64,000 nucleotides of DNA from Steinernema hermaphroditum (GCA_030435675.1 CM059625.1:6882001-6946000), one strand, 5' to 3'; positions 12,739-24,641 are shown, counted from the first letter of the stretch. Notes: generated from the sequence alone by a model not told the origin. Numbers and translations are program-made.

Positions 12739-13441
12739 TAACTCCCATTCATCATCTCGCTATCTCATCAAACATAATCAAGCAGATTTGTAACCAAAGA
12801 CCGTACACATATATATTATCATATTGACGTAGCCGTTCGCTATAGCTTTATTCCATTACCCAAACACGTATAAATTATTATTAGAGTTAAAATATGAGAT
12901 TCAACTTAATTTGGCACAATTTGGCATTGACCATATTGCTACTCAAAATATTCCTTTTCGTTTCAATTTAAATTGTTCCGTTGTCCTATAAATACTCGGC
13001 TGTAAGTGTTCGATGATACGGAACTGTGTGATTTTTGATAAAAAGTGCATTCTTGTCACTGAAGTGCTTTCACGCGCTCACATTTCAAATCGAATTTTGA
13101 GAAGAAAGACTTGTAAACAGGTGAGTGCTGGGTCGCTGTGTCCGAGACTAAAGAGATTACTGAAAGCTGCGTTGTTCCTCGATAGTGACCTTCTCCATGA
13201 ATACAGAATCTCGTTTTTTTAACTCGAATAAAGCATTACCACATGAATTGTGAAGACCGAATACGAAATTAGTTGGATAACAGGATTAGAAATTAGTTTC
13301 GATAAGGTTACTAGAAAAATTCTTCTGTGTTTGAATGATGACTTTTCCTCAAACTATTTAAAGAGTGCAGAATTGTGTGTAGGTGGATGAATCATTTTAT
13401 AGTATCAGTGGAATCATGTACATTAAAGCACGTCGATCGGT
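12739..13441. other. Intergenic, between convergent srab and lysozyme genes
   Basis: AT-rich sequence holding the 3' ends of two convergent genes. No coding exon was supported. TTTATT at 12847-12852 would read AATAAA on the minus strand, but it is about 590 bp past the lysozyme stop. Confidence 0.5.
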
Positions 13442-14338
13442 TTAGGCAAATAGATTTCCTACAGTGATTTCATTTCCTGTGGAAGCGACGACCGCTACGG
13501 AACGGGCCTTGTTGGCAGCGTACGTTCCGGAGGGGTAGACATTGCGGTTGAAGTTCACACCACAGACATTCGACTGCAGTCCGAACTGTTTGACGGAGGC
13601 CTGTGTCCATCCACCGAAGCTTCTGAAGTCCTGGAAGTCGGCAGGGGACTCGGCCTGCGGTCCAACGCCGTACGCGTTCCAGTACCAGAGGCTGACCAGC
13701 TGGGAGGACGTCCATCCGGACCAAGAGCCGGTGATCTGAGACCAGTCGTACCAGTTGGTGTAGATACCAATGTTTACGTTGTAGTTCTAGATGGGAAAAT
13801 AAGGAAAGAACTCAGTATTTCGCTACCTTAGCGCGGCTGAGGAACTGAGAGATGAAGTTGATGTTAAACTGCTGGTTGCTTCCCCAGTTGACGGGTGAAG
13901 TGACCTGGAGCCAGATGGTGCGCACGTTGATTCCAGCATTGCGGAGAGCGGTGTAGGTTTCGTCGAATTGGTTACCGCCGGGCTTATTGGCCTGAGGAGC
14001 GGGAGTGTGGTACACTTCGACACCCATGTTGGCTGTAAAAGATGGGTAAAATAGATTCGATAGTGCTTGAATATACCATTGTAAGCATTTCGGACATTGG
14101 TGATTCCGTTCTGGTCAACCTGGCCGGAACCGTCAGGCTTGTAGACTCTCAGGAAAGCAGTGGCATATCCACTCTGACGAAGGCAGCTGAAGGCGTTAGT
14201 GCTGGCCGCATCGAAGAGATCGGCAGCGTAGTTGAACGCTGCGAGTTCTTGAGACTCGTCTTCAGAGACGACATTCTGCTCCACTGGAGCTGCGAGAGCG
14301 AACGCGACCACTGCTACGAGACAGAAGATAGACTTCAT
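13442..14338 (-). CDS. Nematode GH25-type lysozyme (LYS family)
   Basis: Three exons (14338-14077, 14032-13827, 13786-13442) give 270 aa, the usual size for worm LYS proteins related to Entamoeba lysozyme. A signal peptide (MKSIFCLVAVVAFALA) is followed by a short acidic propeptide. The GH25 domain begins near FNYAADLF and runs through FSCLRQSGYATAFLRVY, the block VEVYHTPAPQANK, then IWLQVTSPVNW, and ends with NIGIYTNWYDWSQITG and LWYWNAYG. Secreted LYS proteins act in the intestine in digestion and antibacterial defence. The position that normally carries the acidic DxE pair reads QVT, so catalysis may be lost or relocated. Promoter features are listed separately. The family call is firm; which lys paralogue it matches is not resolved. 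Confidence 0.92.
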
Positions 14339-14403
14339 CTGAAAGTGGACGACTTGTCTAGAAAAGCCTGAGGGGAGCCGATGACTGAGGGAGTTCCATC
14401 ATC

Positions 14404-14475
14404 GCTTTATATCGGGTCTTTATCAGCAAGCTGACGTCACTTTATCACTCCCCGTCGTTTCCTTTCTTATCAGCC
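14404..14475 (-). promoter_or_regulatory. Lysozyme promoter: TATA, three GATA sites, one CRE
   Basis: Upstream of the lysozyme ATG, the minus strand carries ATATAAA (plus 14406-14412), about 70 bp from the start codon. TTATCA occurs on the plus strand at 14420-14425, 14442-14447 and 14467-14472, each reading TGATAA toward the gene. This is the core bound by intestinal GATA factors (ELT-2 in C. elegans). A perfect palindromic TGACGTCA lies at 14432-14439, the classic CRE/ATF site. Intestinal, stress- or immunity-linked expression is inferred, not shown. Confidence 0.65.
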
Positions 14476-15612
14476 AACACTCCTAAAGCGTCTCGACCGT
14501 CGAACAAAAAACTTCCCACTCCAACGTTGCCACCGCCCACACGCTTCCGGTGCACTCTCGACTGATCTCTAGCGTGAATCTCTTTTCGTATCAGCTCATT
14601 CCCAATGTTTACTTTCAATCATTATTTATTCTCTTTGTCACGCTTGAACAAAATGGGTCCGTGAATCATGCATATATGGCGGGCCCAATGATCTCGCTTT
14701 TTCTTTAGGGCATCACACATCCAAAAATAAGGAGCCGTTTGTCAAAATGTGACATTATAGGTAGGTTTCACAAAAATTCTTCGGATCGAGTGAATTGACT
14801 TCGCCAACCACTTTACACACCCTCAAAATTGAACATTTTTCAAGAGTTACTGCCACTGAAGTTGGTGTTTTGGCAACATCTTGTGATGCCGGAGATTTCA
14901 GCCGTGACGCCGAATAAAGAAAAAAGACGAGAAGGACGTCCTGCACACTTTGATCGGCAGTTATATTTGTGTACTTACGATGTTGCAAAATAAATCTAAA
15001 GGCGCTGACATTGAGATTTTTATTGATAAATACTGATTTCCCTGTGTTAATTGTGAGGTCTGTGTGCTGATTCATAAATATTCTCCGAGTCAATATTTAC
15101 GGTTCCTTGAGCGGATCTTCCACTTGTCCCGACCATCACAGAGACCTTGAAATCTTAAGAAAATTTGCATTTTGTTATAAATTATTATAAAGCGATATAA
15201 AGTGCAGCTTTTGTAACCAAATCAATAAACACTCAACCACATTGCACTATCGCACCTTTTGTTGGTATTTCGGCTTAATTGGAGCTCGAGTTTTCGATTG
15301 GTCAGTCAGGATTATAGATCGGTTTGTTATCACAGTGCTGAGTTCTAACGCAAGACAGTCAAAGTCGAAAGCAAGCTGATCGGATTATCATTTGGTCACA
15401 ATCGAACGCCCAGTATCAAGCTTGTCATATGTATGCTCCCCAGCTTATGTGTATGCTCAGCTGGAATCAAAATGTGAAACGTTTGTCGAGAGTTTGTGCA
15501 AAATGACTCGTAATGAAAACGTTTATTGATCAACATGAATAAATTAAACACCCGTCGACACAGCACTCACCCGACAACACAAACACAAACAACACAAGGA
15601 AACGTCACAGTT
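14476..15612. other. Intergenic, lysozyme upstream and TBL2 downstream
   Basis: No coding exon was supported. TTTATT at 15522-15527 gives an AATAAA on the minus strand about 86 bp past the TBL2 stop, a good poly(A) signal for that gene. Confidence 0.5.
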
Positions 15613-17368
15613 TTACAAATGGTCTTTCTTCAGAAGAGCCTTCAATTCAGCTTTCGCTTGGTACAGATTTGCATCGATGCGTTCCCTGGCAGCTTCGTTT
15701 TTAGCTTCTTTGAGAGCCTAAAATTTTTGTCAAAGAATGTTCAAAGTCGAGTGAAAGTACCTGTTCCAATTCGACAATAGTACTGTAATGTTCGGCAACA
15801 TTGTTGAAGATGCGAATAATGCGATCACCGCATGTTGCTATGTATCGACCGCAAGGACTGATCCGAATCGAGGATATCGGAGCATGGTGGATGTCCAGAA
15901 CTGAAAAGAGCATGATTACATTTTTGGGCTTATCACTGAAGTAGAAAGTTCTTTTAGAATTGAGCGATTTTATAAAAGCGGTACCTGGAGGAATGGACTT
16001 GTTCGGAGTATTGGTGCTGACCAGGAGAACATGGTTGTTAGCAGCAATAGCGAAACTCTTTCCTGATGGACTCATCGCTACATGGACATCGCCTGGATCA
16101 CAGGTCTTCATGACGGTCCATTCTCCCCTAGTAATAACCATTCTGTTGACAAGATGCAAAGTAGACTCTTACTGTGAAATCATTTTTGCTTCTTCACCAA
16201 GTTCGTAGCGAATATCCGTGTCAAACAGTCTCCAAAAGCCATCCTTGCAAACAGTCACTGCTCTGCGTGAATCCTGGTTGAAAGCGAAGGAGAAGACGCT
16301 CGAGTTGTGTCCCTTCAGTTCGAAGACTTTCTTTATCGCTTGGAATTGGCCTTCCCGCGTGAACGTGGCTTCATAAACGAACACATCCGGCATGAATCCA
16401 CTGACACCGATGAATCGGCCGTCGGGCGATATTTCGGCATGGTAAAGAACGCAAAGTTTCGACTCAATTACTCCATACTCTTCGCCGTGTGTTCCGTATA
16501 CAACCACTTTATTGTCCGGCGAAGCAGATATGAGATATTTGCCTGAAGTTTGCCACTTTCTGAAACTGTCCACTCACTTGCGCTCACCGGTACATGCTAT
16601 TCCGACGCGACAGATATCCAAGGTGTGGCTCGGTTGGAACGTAATCGATTCAACTGGCACCAACTTGACACTGGTCGTTTTTGCCATTTTGTAAACAGCC
16701 AGCTACATATACATTTGTCTACATAGTCTCACAGAGCACCAAACCACTAACCTTGTTTTCACCCTTTAAAGCAACCAGCACACTCTTTGAGTCAGGAGAA
16801 AAGCAAAGTCGGGTGGCTGTGTCAAGATCAACTTTGCTGACCGACGGAACATGTTCGTTTGTGTCGAAAGCCTAAGAGAGTATATAGCTCCTGTTCGTCA
16901 ACTCATAGACGTACTCTTGCATTCCACAACAGCAGTTTTCTGTCTTCACACGTTGAAACGAGGTATTTGCCATTGGAGGAAAAGTCGATATCCAAAACGG
17001 GAGCCGCGTGTCCTTTGAGATTAGTTAGAAGGAAGTGGTGCGAGAAAGAATCCTGAAGTTGCTATGAAGCAGCCACCCGTTCTTCCTGTACCTTTGCACT
17101 TTTCTTCGAATCTTTGACCTTCTTTCTAAAGATGTTTTTATCATTCTTCTTGTTCCCTTTTTTGTCTTCTTCCTCTTCCGAAGACGAGTCGGCATTTCTG
17201 AAGAACAGAAATGACAGATTCAGCCTCACTGTCTCACCGTTCGTTCTTTTTGTTTGTATCCCATCGTGTGTAAACAGCGATCGATATGACGAGAGCCATC
17301 AGCCCCGATACGAGAATAAAAAGAAAGCCGATTTGCGACAGATTCTCATCACTTTCTTCAAAAGCCAT
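15613..17368 (-). CDS. TBL2-like WD40 endoplasmic reticulum protein
   Basis: TBL2 is an ER membrane-anchored WD40 protein linked in mammals to PERK signalling. Nine exons (17368-17238, 17197-17092, 17052-16915, 16871-16752, 16702-16588, 16542-16173, 16127-15985, 15900-15761, 15717-15613) give 455 aa, against 447 in human. Residues about 10-35 are one membrane helix (GFLFILVSGLMALVISIAVY), followed by a Lys/Glu-rich linker and WD repeats. Landmarks shared with human TBL2 are ELKGHNSSVFSFAFNQDSRR, KDGFWRLFDTD, CGRYIATCGDR and the final helical tail. Most introns are 35-60 nt. The intron at 15984-15901 is 84 nt, stop-free and a multiple of three, so a retained form would stay in frame. An open frame also continues upstream of the chosen ATG (to about 17614) but its sequence is not TBL2-like. 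Confidence 0.92.
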
Positions 17369-18759
17369 GTCGCGTTTCTGCAAAACGAAACACCAATCGT
17401 TCAGGAAACTGTTCGTGTATTGAACGTCGTGTTCGGGTGGGTAATTACAAGAAGTGGATCTCACAATATATCGCAGTCGCCGCGCAACAACTCGTTTCCA
17501 CCGTAATTTTGCCTTCGTCAGGAATAAGCAAACAAGACCACACACCAAATTTGCGGATATGGCCAACTGGCTCCACAAAATAACCGTGTCACATGAATTT
17601 GTGTCATATCCCATGATAATCTCACTCGTATTTCAGATCACTTGTCCTTTTTTTGTAATAACCTGTCATTTTTAGAAACTCATTCTATAAAACCGATCTA
17701 AAAGCGACGATATTTTTGACAACTTCTACGGATTGTAGAAAAGGTGGCATTCCTTTGAATTGGTGGAAACTGATCGCTTATCTGGATGCCTCCCGTTGTT
17801 TTACGGCGCTCATATAAAATCTCTATAAAAGCAAAGCAAAATGGAAAATTGCAGTAATCGAGGGGTCCCACCACGAGCATATTGCAAAGCCGTTTATTTA
17901 CAATGGCTATATCTCATTCGTGGAATTGATAGCTCTGGAGTTGAATGGCTCAAAATGATTCGCCAAGAAAGGTTTACAGCAATTGGCTGACATCCATGTC
18001 AGTAACCCAAACGGCAAACAGTGGCTACCGAGAAAAGACTACAAGCCGTCATCGTGACCCAGCGCACAGCTATCATGCCCAACTATTAACGGAATTGGAT
18101 GTTTTAGCTTCTGGAATCTTGCACATTGGTATAGTCTTCGTGCTCAGTTGTGTAATAAAAACTTTGCATACGACGAGCGTGAAGAATACTGGCGCTGTGT
18201 GCTGCGATTGTAGTAGTTTCAATCCTTTTACTACTGTACATTTTTCTACCGTATCGCACGTCAATTAGGAAGCCAATCATAGCTCACTTTCCTTTTTTAC
18301 ACCGGGTATACTTCTACTACGTTTTTCTATAAAAAATTATATAGTTCGCTTCCTAGAGTAGTTGGTCTGAGACGTATAAGGTGAAAGGTGAATTGAATTC
18401 GTCGGAAGCAGGCGATTCACGAATCGACGAGCTTATTGTAAACTGTGCGCCACTACTGATGCTGAGCAAATGGCACTGTCTTGCTTCGAGAAACCCCAAT
18501 ATTCGGTGAGAAATGAAGCTTAGATCGTGTTGGGTTCGCGGTTTCGATTGTCAATAGGAGTTCGCGTCTCGTGACGATCGATTGAAAATGTTATACCTTG
18601 ATACGGTACTATATCATGGTTGATTTTTGCTATCGCTCTCCCCTCAGAATTGGTTTTCGCATTTCTTTTTCATCACTAATTAGGCGTGCGTAAAATTGAC
18701 CCGTTATACAGTGTTGTGTGTATTTCAGGGTACAACACTTCCCGCTTCACGCTTCCAAC
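17369..18759. other. Divergent promoter region of TBL2 and nucleostemin
   Basis: About 1.4 kb between two divergently transcribed genes. No exon was supported. It presumably carries both promoters, but no clear motif was assigned. Confidence 0.5.
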
Positions 18760-20823
18760 ATGGCGAAAATGTGTCTGAGTATGTTCTGACTCGTTTTTGG
18801 GACTATGTTATTTTCTGTTTGTTTCAGAGAAGGCCAGTAAGCGCATGACATGCCGCAAACGCTACAAGATAGAAAGGAAAGTGCGCGAGCACAATCGCAA
18901 GGTGAAAAAGGAAAACAAGAACAAAAGTGAGTTGTGACTATTTGTAACTCAACATTTATTGGTGATTATTTCAGAGCACAAGACCAGCAACAAACCGATT
19001 TCAGTTCCTAACAAGTGTCCTTTCAAGGAGGAAGTTTTGATGCAAGCGGAGCGCGCTCGCGAAGAGATAGAAGAACAAAAGCGCATTCAGAAAGAGCAGG
19101 CCAAGGAGCGTCGTGCTGAGAAACGCAAATTGGAATGCGATAACCTTGATGAATTGCAGCAGAAGGTTGCTCGATCAGTAAGCGCTCAATCGAATATGCC
19201 TGATATATATGTTTGTCCATAGACTGAAGAATTCGAACAGAAGCAGGGTCAGCAATCATCGGAAGTCGCTCCTTCCGATCAGCTTAACGACAAATCGGTT
19301 AAGGCTTACGCCAGCGAAGTTCGCAAGCTTATTGAAAGCGCTGACATTATTATCGAAGTGTTGGATGCCCGTGACCCACTCGGAAGTAGAAGCAAAGCCG
19401 TTGAAGAAAGTGTGTTGAAAAGCGGAAAGCGGTTAGTGCTTCTGCTCAACAAGATTGACTTGATCCCGAAAGCGAACGTGAAGGAATGGCTGTTGTATCT
19501 TCGCAAGCAATTCCCTACAATCGCTTTCAAAGCATCCACTCAGGAACAAAGCCAGAAATTGGGACGTTACAGTTATGCAAACCTCAACGCGGATACTTCG
19601 AAGTGTATTGGTGCTAATTTGGTTATGAGCTTGTTGGCTAATTACTGCAGAAATAAGGATATCAAAACGTCTGTTCGGGTTGGAGTTATCGGTTAGTATC
19701 CATACGTTGTCTCCTATGCTCTTAGTCTTTTTCAGGCTATCCAAATGTGGGAAAGAGCAGTGTTATCAATAGCTTGAAGCGTAAGCGTGCTTGCGAAGTA
19801 GGAGCTACACCTGGTCTCACCAAGTACTTGTTGCCCGTCTATTATGTCCTTTAAAATAAGACTTGTTTAGGCAACTTCAAGAGATCGAATTGGACAAACA
19901 CATTCGCCTTATCGATTCCCCTGGTGTTGTATTAGCGGCTAAGGACAAGCTCGATACTGTCGAGGTTGCGTTAAAAAATGCGGTCCGCATTGAAGCCCTG
20001 GAGGATCCCGTTGCACCTGTGCAAGCTATTTTACGGAGATGTTCCGTTGAGACTTTGATGAAGCACTACAAGATACCGGAATTCCGGGAATGTGATCAGT
20101 TTTTGGCCTTAGTTGCCAGGAAGATGGGAAAGTTGTCTAAGGGCGGTCGGCCAAACATGAATGCTGCGGCCAAACAGGTTCGTAAAAAACTTCATTGTGT
20201 TCTTGATGAGGTTGTCTTTTTAGGTTCTGATTGACTGGAACAGCGGTAAGCTGCGTTATTATACTACTCCTCCTGAGACTGCTGGAGCCAATGACGTATC
20301 ATGTCCAGCGGAATTGGTTTCTCAATTCTCGAAGGAATTCGACCTTGATGCTCTTGATGGTGAACTGTCTGCACTGGTTGAAGGTATACACTTCCCACTT
20401 GGCATATACTTAATCTTAAACTGCATAGGTCTCGATGAGGCTATGGATGTCCAACCAATAGCTTATGATGCGTCGAAATCGCTAAATGATGACGAGGAAG
20501 CAATGGAAACAGAGAATGATAAATTTGTCGTTACTGGATCAAAGGAAAAGAGCAGAGACAAAACTCAGAGCGCCGAGGTAGACATGATGCCAAAATCCCT
20601 CGAAATTGATGGAAATGTTCAAATAAATCGCGCTATTAAAAAAGCCGTAAAGAAGAACAAGAAACGTCAGGCCAAGATCGGTATGTTTTACACACAATTT
20701 GATCTTGTATTAAGTGTGACGCTTGTAGCAAAGAAAACTGATGCCGCGCTCGATGAGCTAAACATGGATGTCATGAATGTCGACAGCAACCAAGATTACG
20801 ATTTCGCTGTCTTGGATAACTAA
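18760..20823 (+). CDS. nst-1: Nucleostemin / GNL3 nucleolar GTPase
   Basis: Nucleostemin is a nucleolar GTPase needed for large ribosomal subunit production and germline or stem-cell growth. Exons 18760-18778, 18828-18926, 18975-19177, 19223-19691, 19736-19823, 19871-20177, 20224-20383, 20429-20680 and 20729-20823 give 563 aa (human 549). The basic N-terminus ([18 protein letters not shown]) is the nucleolar targeting domain, followed by a coiled coil. The GTPase is circularly permuted as expected for the YlqF/YawG class: G4 (LLNKIDLIP) comes first, then G1 (GYPNVGKSS) and G3 (DSPG). The tail is acidic and ends with the conserved YDF block. The first exon is only 19 nt. The 45-nt intron after 20383 and the 48-nt intron after 20680 are stop-free multiples of three. 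The call is very secure. Confidence 0.95.
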
Positions 20824-21870
20824 CGTTGTTGTTGTTCTTGTTTTTGTTGCTTATATTGTTATCTGTTTTCAAATTTTTGGCATTGATAAATGTCGTTGTT
20901 GGAGCTCGAGTACGGAGTCTATACGACTGTATTGCGGGCAGGGGTTAGGTCCTTTGTGTGATAATAGCGAATTTCTGGCGAAACGTGCACCTCGTGATCA
21001 AAATCGGATCTAATGAAATCCGGGTAACTTAGCAACCGGAAGTGCCAAGTTTCCACAAGCACCTATAATATTGTTTCTCACAACTCGGCACACATGCACC
21101 CTTTCGCTTCCAGTAAATGTACCTATATAAAAACCCTCTTGGTATCCACACTTTTCCGTTTACTACCGTACTTTTTGTTGCCCGTGTGATGTGAGTGGTC
21201 GACGACTGTTGTCTTGTCGCGTTGTTGGTAGTGGCCGTCGACCACTCGCTTGAGGGTTTTCCTCGTGTTTGAGTCTCGTCGTCGCTACTCTCCGTCGCGT
21301 TCTGTTGGCCGAACGTCTCTGCGCAAGTACTGTTTACTCACCTGGATGCTGGCCCCAACGTCTAAGCGCTGCCTCTTCTCACTTGGACCCTCGATATTCG
21401 CCTGCATATGATTTGGTCTCCCCAACCGCACGTTAACGTATTCAATTTTGCGGCTTCTAATCGTCTTCCTTCTATGACTCAGTACGTACGCGTTTGTCTA
21501 CGATTCAAAACGTCACTTATCAGTTGGTATTCTTTTCACACTCTCTCGGTCGACCCTAACAAATGATAATATTGCAATTGCCCGAGCATGCCGTTCAGAA
21601 TACTCGCTGTATCGATGCCGAATTTTCTGCATTGTAGCCCTGAGCCCTGAGCTTTGTTGTTTTGTGTTTTGTCGCTTTATCTGAAGATGAACCACTTTCT
21701 ACGTTTCATGTAGAAATTTGAAACTGATGATTAATCATGACGTGAGTTGGCGAGTCGCGCTGTTTGTTGAGTGTGCGATCGGTGTTTGCCGAACGAAACG
21801 TATAAAACATGACCGAAGCGGGCCTTGTGATACAGTTGTAACACGAAAATCGGACTCATCTTAGCTTCAG
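20824..21870. other. Intergenic upstream of the desaturase
   Basis: Contains a TATA-like TATATAAA at 21124-21131 and, about 60 bp further on, the hairpin described separately. GC content and inverted repeats rise around 21180-21320. No coding exon was supported, though a non-coding RNA start cannot be excluded. Confidence 0.45.
21193..21247. repeat. 12-bp-arm hairpin (GAGTGGTCGACG / CGTCGACCACTC)
   Basis: Perfect 12-bp inverted arms at 21193-21204 and 21236-21247 with a 31-nt loop. It lies about 70 bp after a TATATAAA box. The arm core GTGGTCG is shared with the hairpins at 100-124 and 43113-43155. Confidence 0.65.
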
Positions 21871-23169
21871 ATGGGTCAGCGTGTCTCAAGAGAGGATTTT
21901 ATGTGGACGTATAGCGAACAGCCTCACTGTTCACGCCGAGAACAAATAGTCAAAGCGCACCCCGAAATCAAAGAGGTCCAGAAATCGCGCTGTTCTCTCG
22001 TGATTCGTTGCCTTTAGTTGTTTGGGATCGATCCCAGCTTCAAGTATGTGGTGACTTGTGCTGTCCTTCTACAAGTCTTGGCCTGTTTCCTCCTTCGAGG
22101 TGAGATACGGTCAGCGACATGGACGACTGCTTCCTTGTTGCAGATGCCGATTGGACTCTCGTGATCTTGCAAGCCTACCTCTTCGGAGGTGTCGTCAATC
22201 ACTCGATGACGTTGGCCATCCACGACATCTCACACAACACCGTTTTCGGAAACTCGCGACCTCTGGCTGTAAATCCGCAAGCACACATCTCTTGTACACT
22301 TCTTTCTGCTTCAGAATCGTCTGTTTGGAATGCTCGCCAATTTGCCCATTGGAGTGCCAATATCCATCGCCTTTAAAAAGTACCATGTAGAGCACCATCG
22401 CTATCTCGGTAACGCGCTTCGGTGCTCAATTTCATCTGTTGGCGCTCTCTAGGTGAGGATGCGCTCGACACCGATGTTCCCACTGAGCTAGAGGCTAAAC
22501 TGTTCACTTCACCCCTACGCAAGTTTGTTTGGTTACTTTTTCAACCCCTTTTCTACGCCTTCCGGCCTATGATTTTGTACAAGAAGGCCCCAACTGACCT
22601 CGAAGTACTCAATTACATAGTCCAGGTATGGATAAAAAGAGATGATTTATGTCTTGTTCTTGACTTCAGATCGCTTTCGACGGACTCATTCTCTACTTCT
22701 GCGGGCTCAAGTCGCTTGCTTACCTCATCATCGGCTCTCTTCTTGCCATGGGTGTTCATCCAAGTGCCGGTCATTTCATTTCGGAACACTACGTGTTTTC
22801 CGAAGGTCAGGAGACGTACAGCTACTACGGCTTCTGGAATCTCGTCACATACAACGTGGGATATCATGTAGAGCACCACGATTTTCCCTATATTCCCGGC
22901 CGGAATCTTCCAAAGGTGGTGCTTAAGCCAACGCATTTAAAACCAGCTCGATTTAGGTGCGACAAATCGCTCCTGAGTTCTACAAGGATCTTCACATTCA
23001 CAATAGCTGGAGCTACGTTCTCTATGAGTTCGTAATGAACCCGGCGATTGGACCCTACACACGCATAAAGCGCAAAGCCCGCGTTCCCCAACAATTTTAC
23101 GGGAACAACATGTTAGGCGACTACTTGGACGCGGTGTGTGACTCTGAGCCGTTCAGTCTAAAGCGATAA
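21871..23169 (+). CDS. ttm-5: Sphingolipid delta-4 desaturase (DEGS1 / TTM-5-like)
   Basis: Membrane di-iron enzyme that inserts the 4,5-trans double bond of dihydroceramide to make ceramide, in the ER. Exons 21871-21975, 22018-22099, 22144-22268, 22315-22408, 22453-22625, 22670-22915 and 22957-23169 give 345 aa. The N-terminus [19 protein letters not shown] matches the family, including the glycine at position 2 that is myristoylated in mammals. The three histidine boxes are HDISH, HVEHH and the second HVEHH near [13 protein letters not shown]. The ATG follows CTTCAG directly, as for spliced-leader addition. AATAAA at 23335-23340 is a likely poly(A) signal. The downstream neighbour is a dead mariner element. 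The C-terminus is about 20 residues longer than human DEGS1. Confidence 0.95.
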
Positions 23170-23289
23170 TTTCAGTTTCTCACACAAATCGGTTACTTCA
23201 AGTTGACCGAAACAATAAGAACGGCAACTGGAGTGGTTACCGAATACTGCAATGGCTTCATAAAGGCCAAAGTTGATTGAATAGGTTCT

Positions 23290-24235
23290 CGCTGTTGTAT
23301 TAGATCTCACTAAACTAAACTGTAATTTATTGTTAATAAAGGTGGAAAAAGTCGCCCAGCATCGATGCAGGCTTGAAAATGTTTCTTGAAAATTAGGCCG
23401 AGGCACGCAGGCAGTTCGAGAATAATTCCTTCCAAGGCTGGCTCCACTGTTCTCTTCAGGGTGTCTATGGTGGACTGGCGTCTTCGCCAGGCCTTCCAAC
23501 ATGTACCCAATTGTGCAGTTCATAGGATTCAGATTAGGCGAATTGGAGGGCCAAATGTCATTGGTCTTCATTGGTGTTAATCGGTCCACATGTGGTCCTC
23601 GCAGAAGACCATCGTTCATTTCGATCCGTCAGCGGCCGTCCAGTCCAGCTCGAACACCTATCCTTGGTCTGGGAAGTATGTTTCGGACCAGAGGATCGCA
23701 TGCTTCGCCAGGACCTCTTCCTGATAGACCTCAGACCTTGATGAAGTCCATTTTTACAATTTTTTCGAGGAAAACAAAGGAATTTTTGCCTGTTTTACAG
23801 ATTTTGCCACAAACCACCACAGAATCGGGAAAGTGGCTTATTTTCACGCATTTCGTACGTGGTAAGCCCTTGGGTAGGGGTTATCAATGATTGTGGCTGT
23901 TGTGGATGACGAAAATCGTAAAAATCCTTGAATTCGACAAAGCCACATTGGAGAATCTGGAGTCGCGTGCCGCGGCCTTCAGTTTTCTGAATTTTTCCAG
24001 TATTTCAGCCTTTTTGTGGTCGGTTTCCACGGCCCATCTTGTAGCTTTTCGGGTGCAAATCTTCACTAATAGGCGCTCGTATCGATTCTCGGTTGATTCC
24101 GTGGACTTTCGCCAACTTCCTCAGCAAACGCTCGGGATTCCGCTAGATTTTTTGATGGACCAGCTTTCGGACCGTTGGATTTCTTATGGTCTTCGGTCTG
24201 TCGTTTTGCGGATGGTTCTTGATCCCGCACCCGTT
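23290..24235 (-). pseudogene. Degenerate mariner-type transposase
   Basis: Reading the minus strand from about 24235 gives mariner-like helix-turn-helix sequence (RPKTIRNPTVRKLVHQKI, then a stop, then RNPERLLRKLAKVHGINRE). After it come frame changes and, near 23570-23500, the conserved carboxyl motif WPSNSPNLNPMN. The end of the protein continues in another frame (EGIILELPACLGLIFKKHF). The motif normally ends in Asp (or Glu in Tc1), the third catalytic residue; here it is Asn. There is at least one in-frame stop and two frameshifts, so the copy is dead. Terminal inverted repeats and target duplications were not identified, so the ends are approximate. Confidence 0.8.
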
Positions 24236-24282
24236 TGACGGCATATCGAGAGACTTTTAGGTCCTTGTAGATGTTAGGGTTT

Positions 24283-24641
24283 GGCTGTCGTCCGGCTCAT
24301 TCGTTTTAACTTATATGTATAAAGATCTTCACGAGGGTTTGTTCCGAAAATTTCGGATTCGGATTATCCGACTTCCAATCCGATCCGCCAGCTCTGATAA
24401 CAATTGGGATTCTGTTGGTCGAGACTAATTAAATCACTTTTGTACCGTTTTGCCTTTCTGAACTTCTGTCATTTCTTAACGATGCTTGCTTATCCAGTTG
24501 GAACGGTGCCTTCGAGAATCGCCGTTTCTCCTAGATAGATCGGCTTACTGGTCCGTTCCTGAGACTGTCTGGAAATAACAAGCAACTGGCTGTGCTCATT
24601 TGTTTCAACTTTAACCTATATGTATGAAGCTCTCCACGAGA
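24283..24641. repeat. Diverged direct repeat pair
   Basis: A segment of about 55 bp at 24283-24337 (with CTCATTCGTTTTAACTTATA and ATCTTCACGAGG) is repeated in diverged form at 24588-24641 (CTCATTTGTTTCAACTTTAA and CTCTCCACGAGA). Both lie just outside the mariner remnant, which may mean nested or duplicated transposon ends. Confidence 0.45.

Noticed and set aside
16561..16588. TBL2 intron ending at the first TTTCAG (18 nt long)
   Set aside because: An intron of 18 nt is too short to be spliced. Moving both ends gives a 45-nt intron and the family sequence IACTGKYLISAS.
17369..17614. N-terminal extension of TBL2 by the upstream open frame
   Set aside because: The added 82 residues are unlike any TBL2 N-terminus, and the ATG at 17368 gives the expected short lead before the membrane helix.
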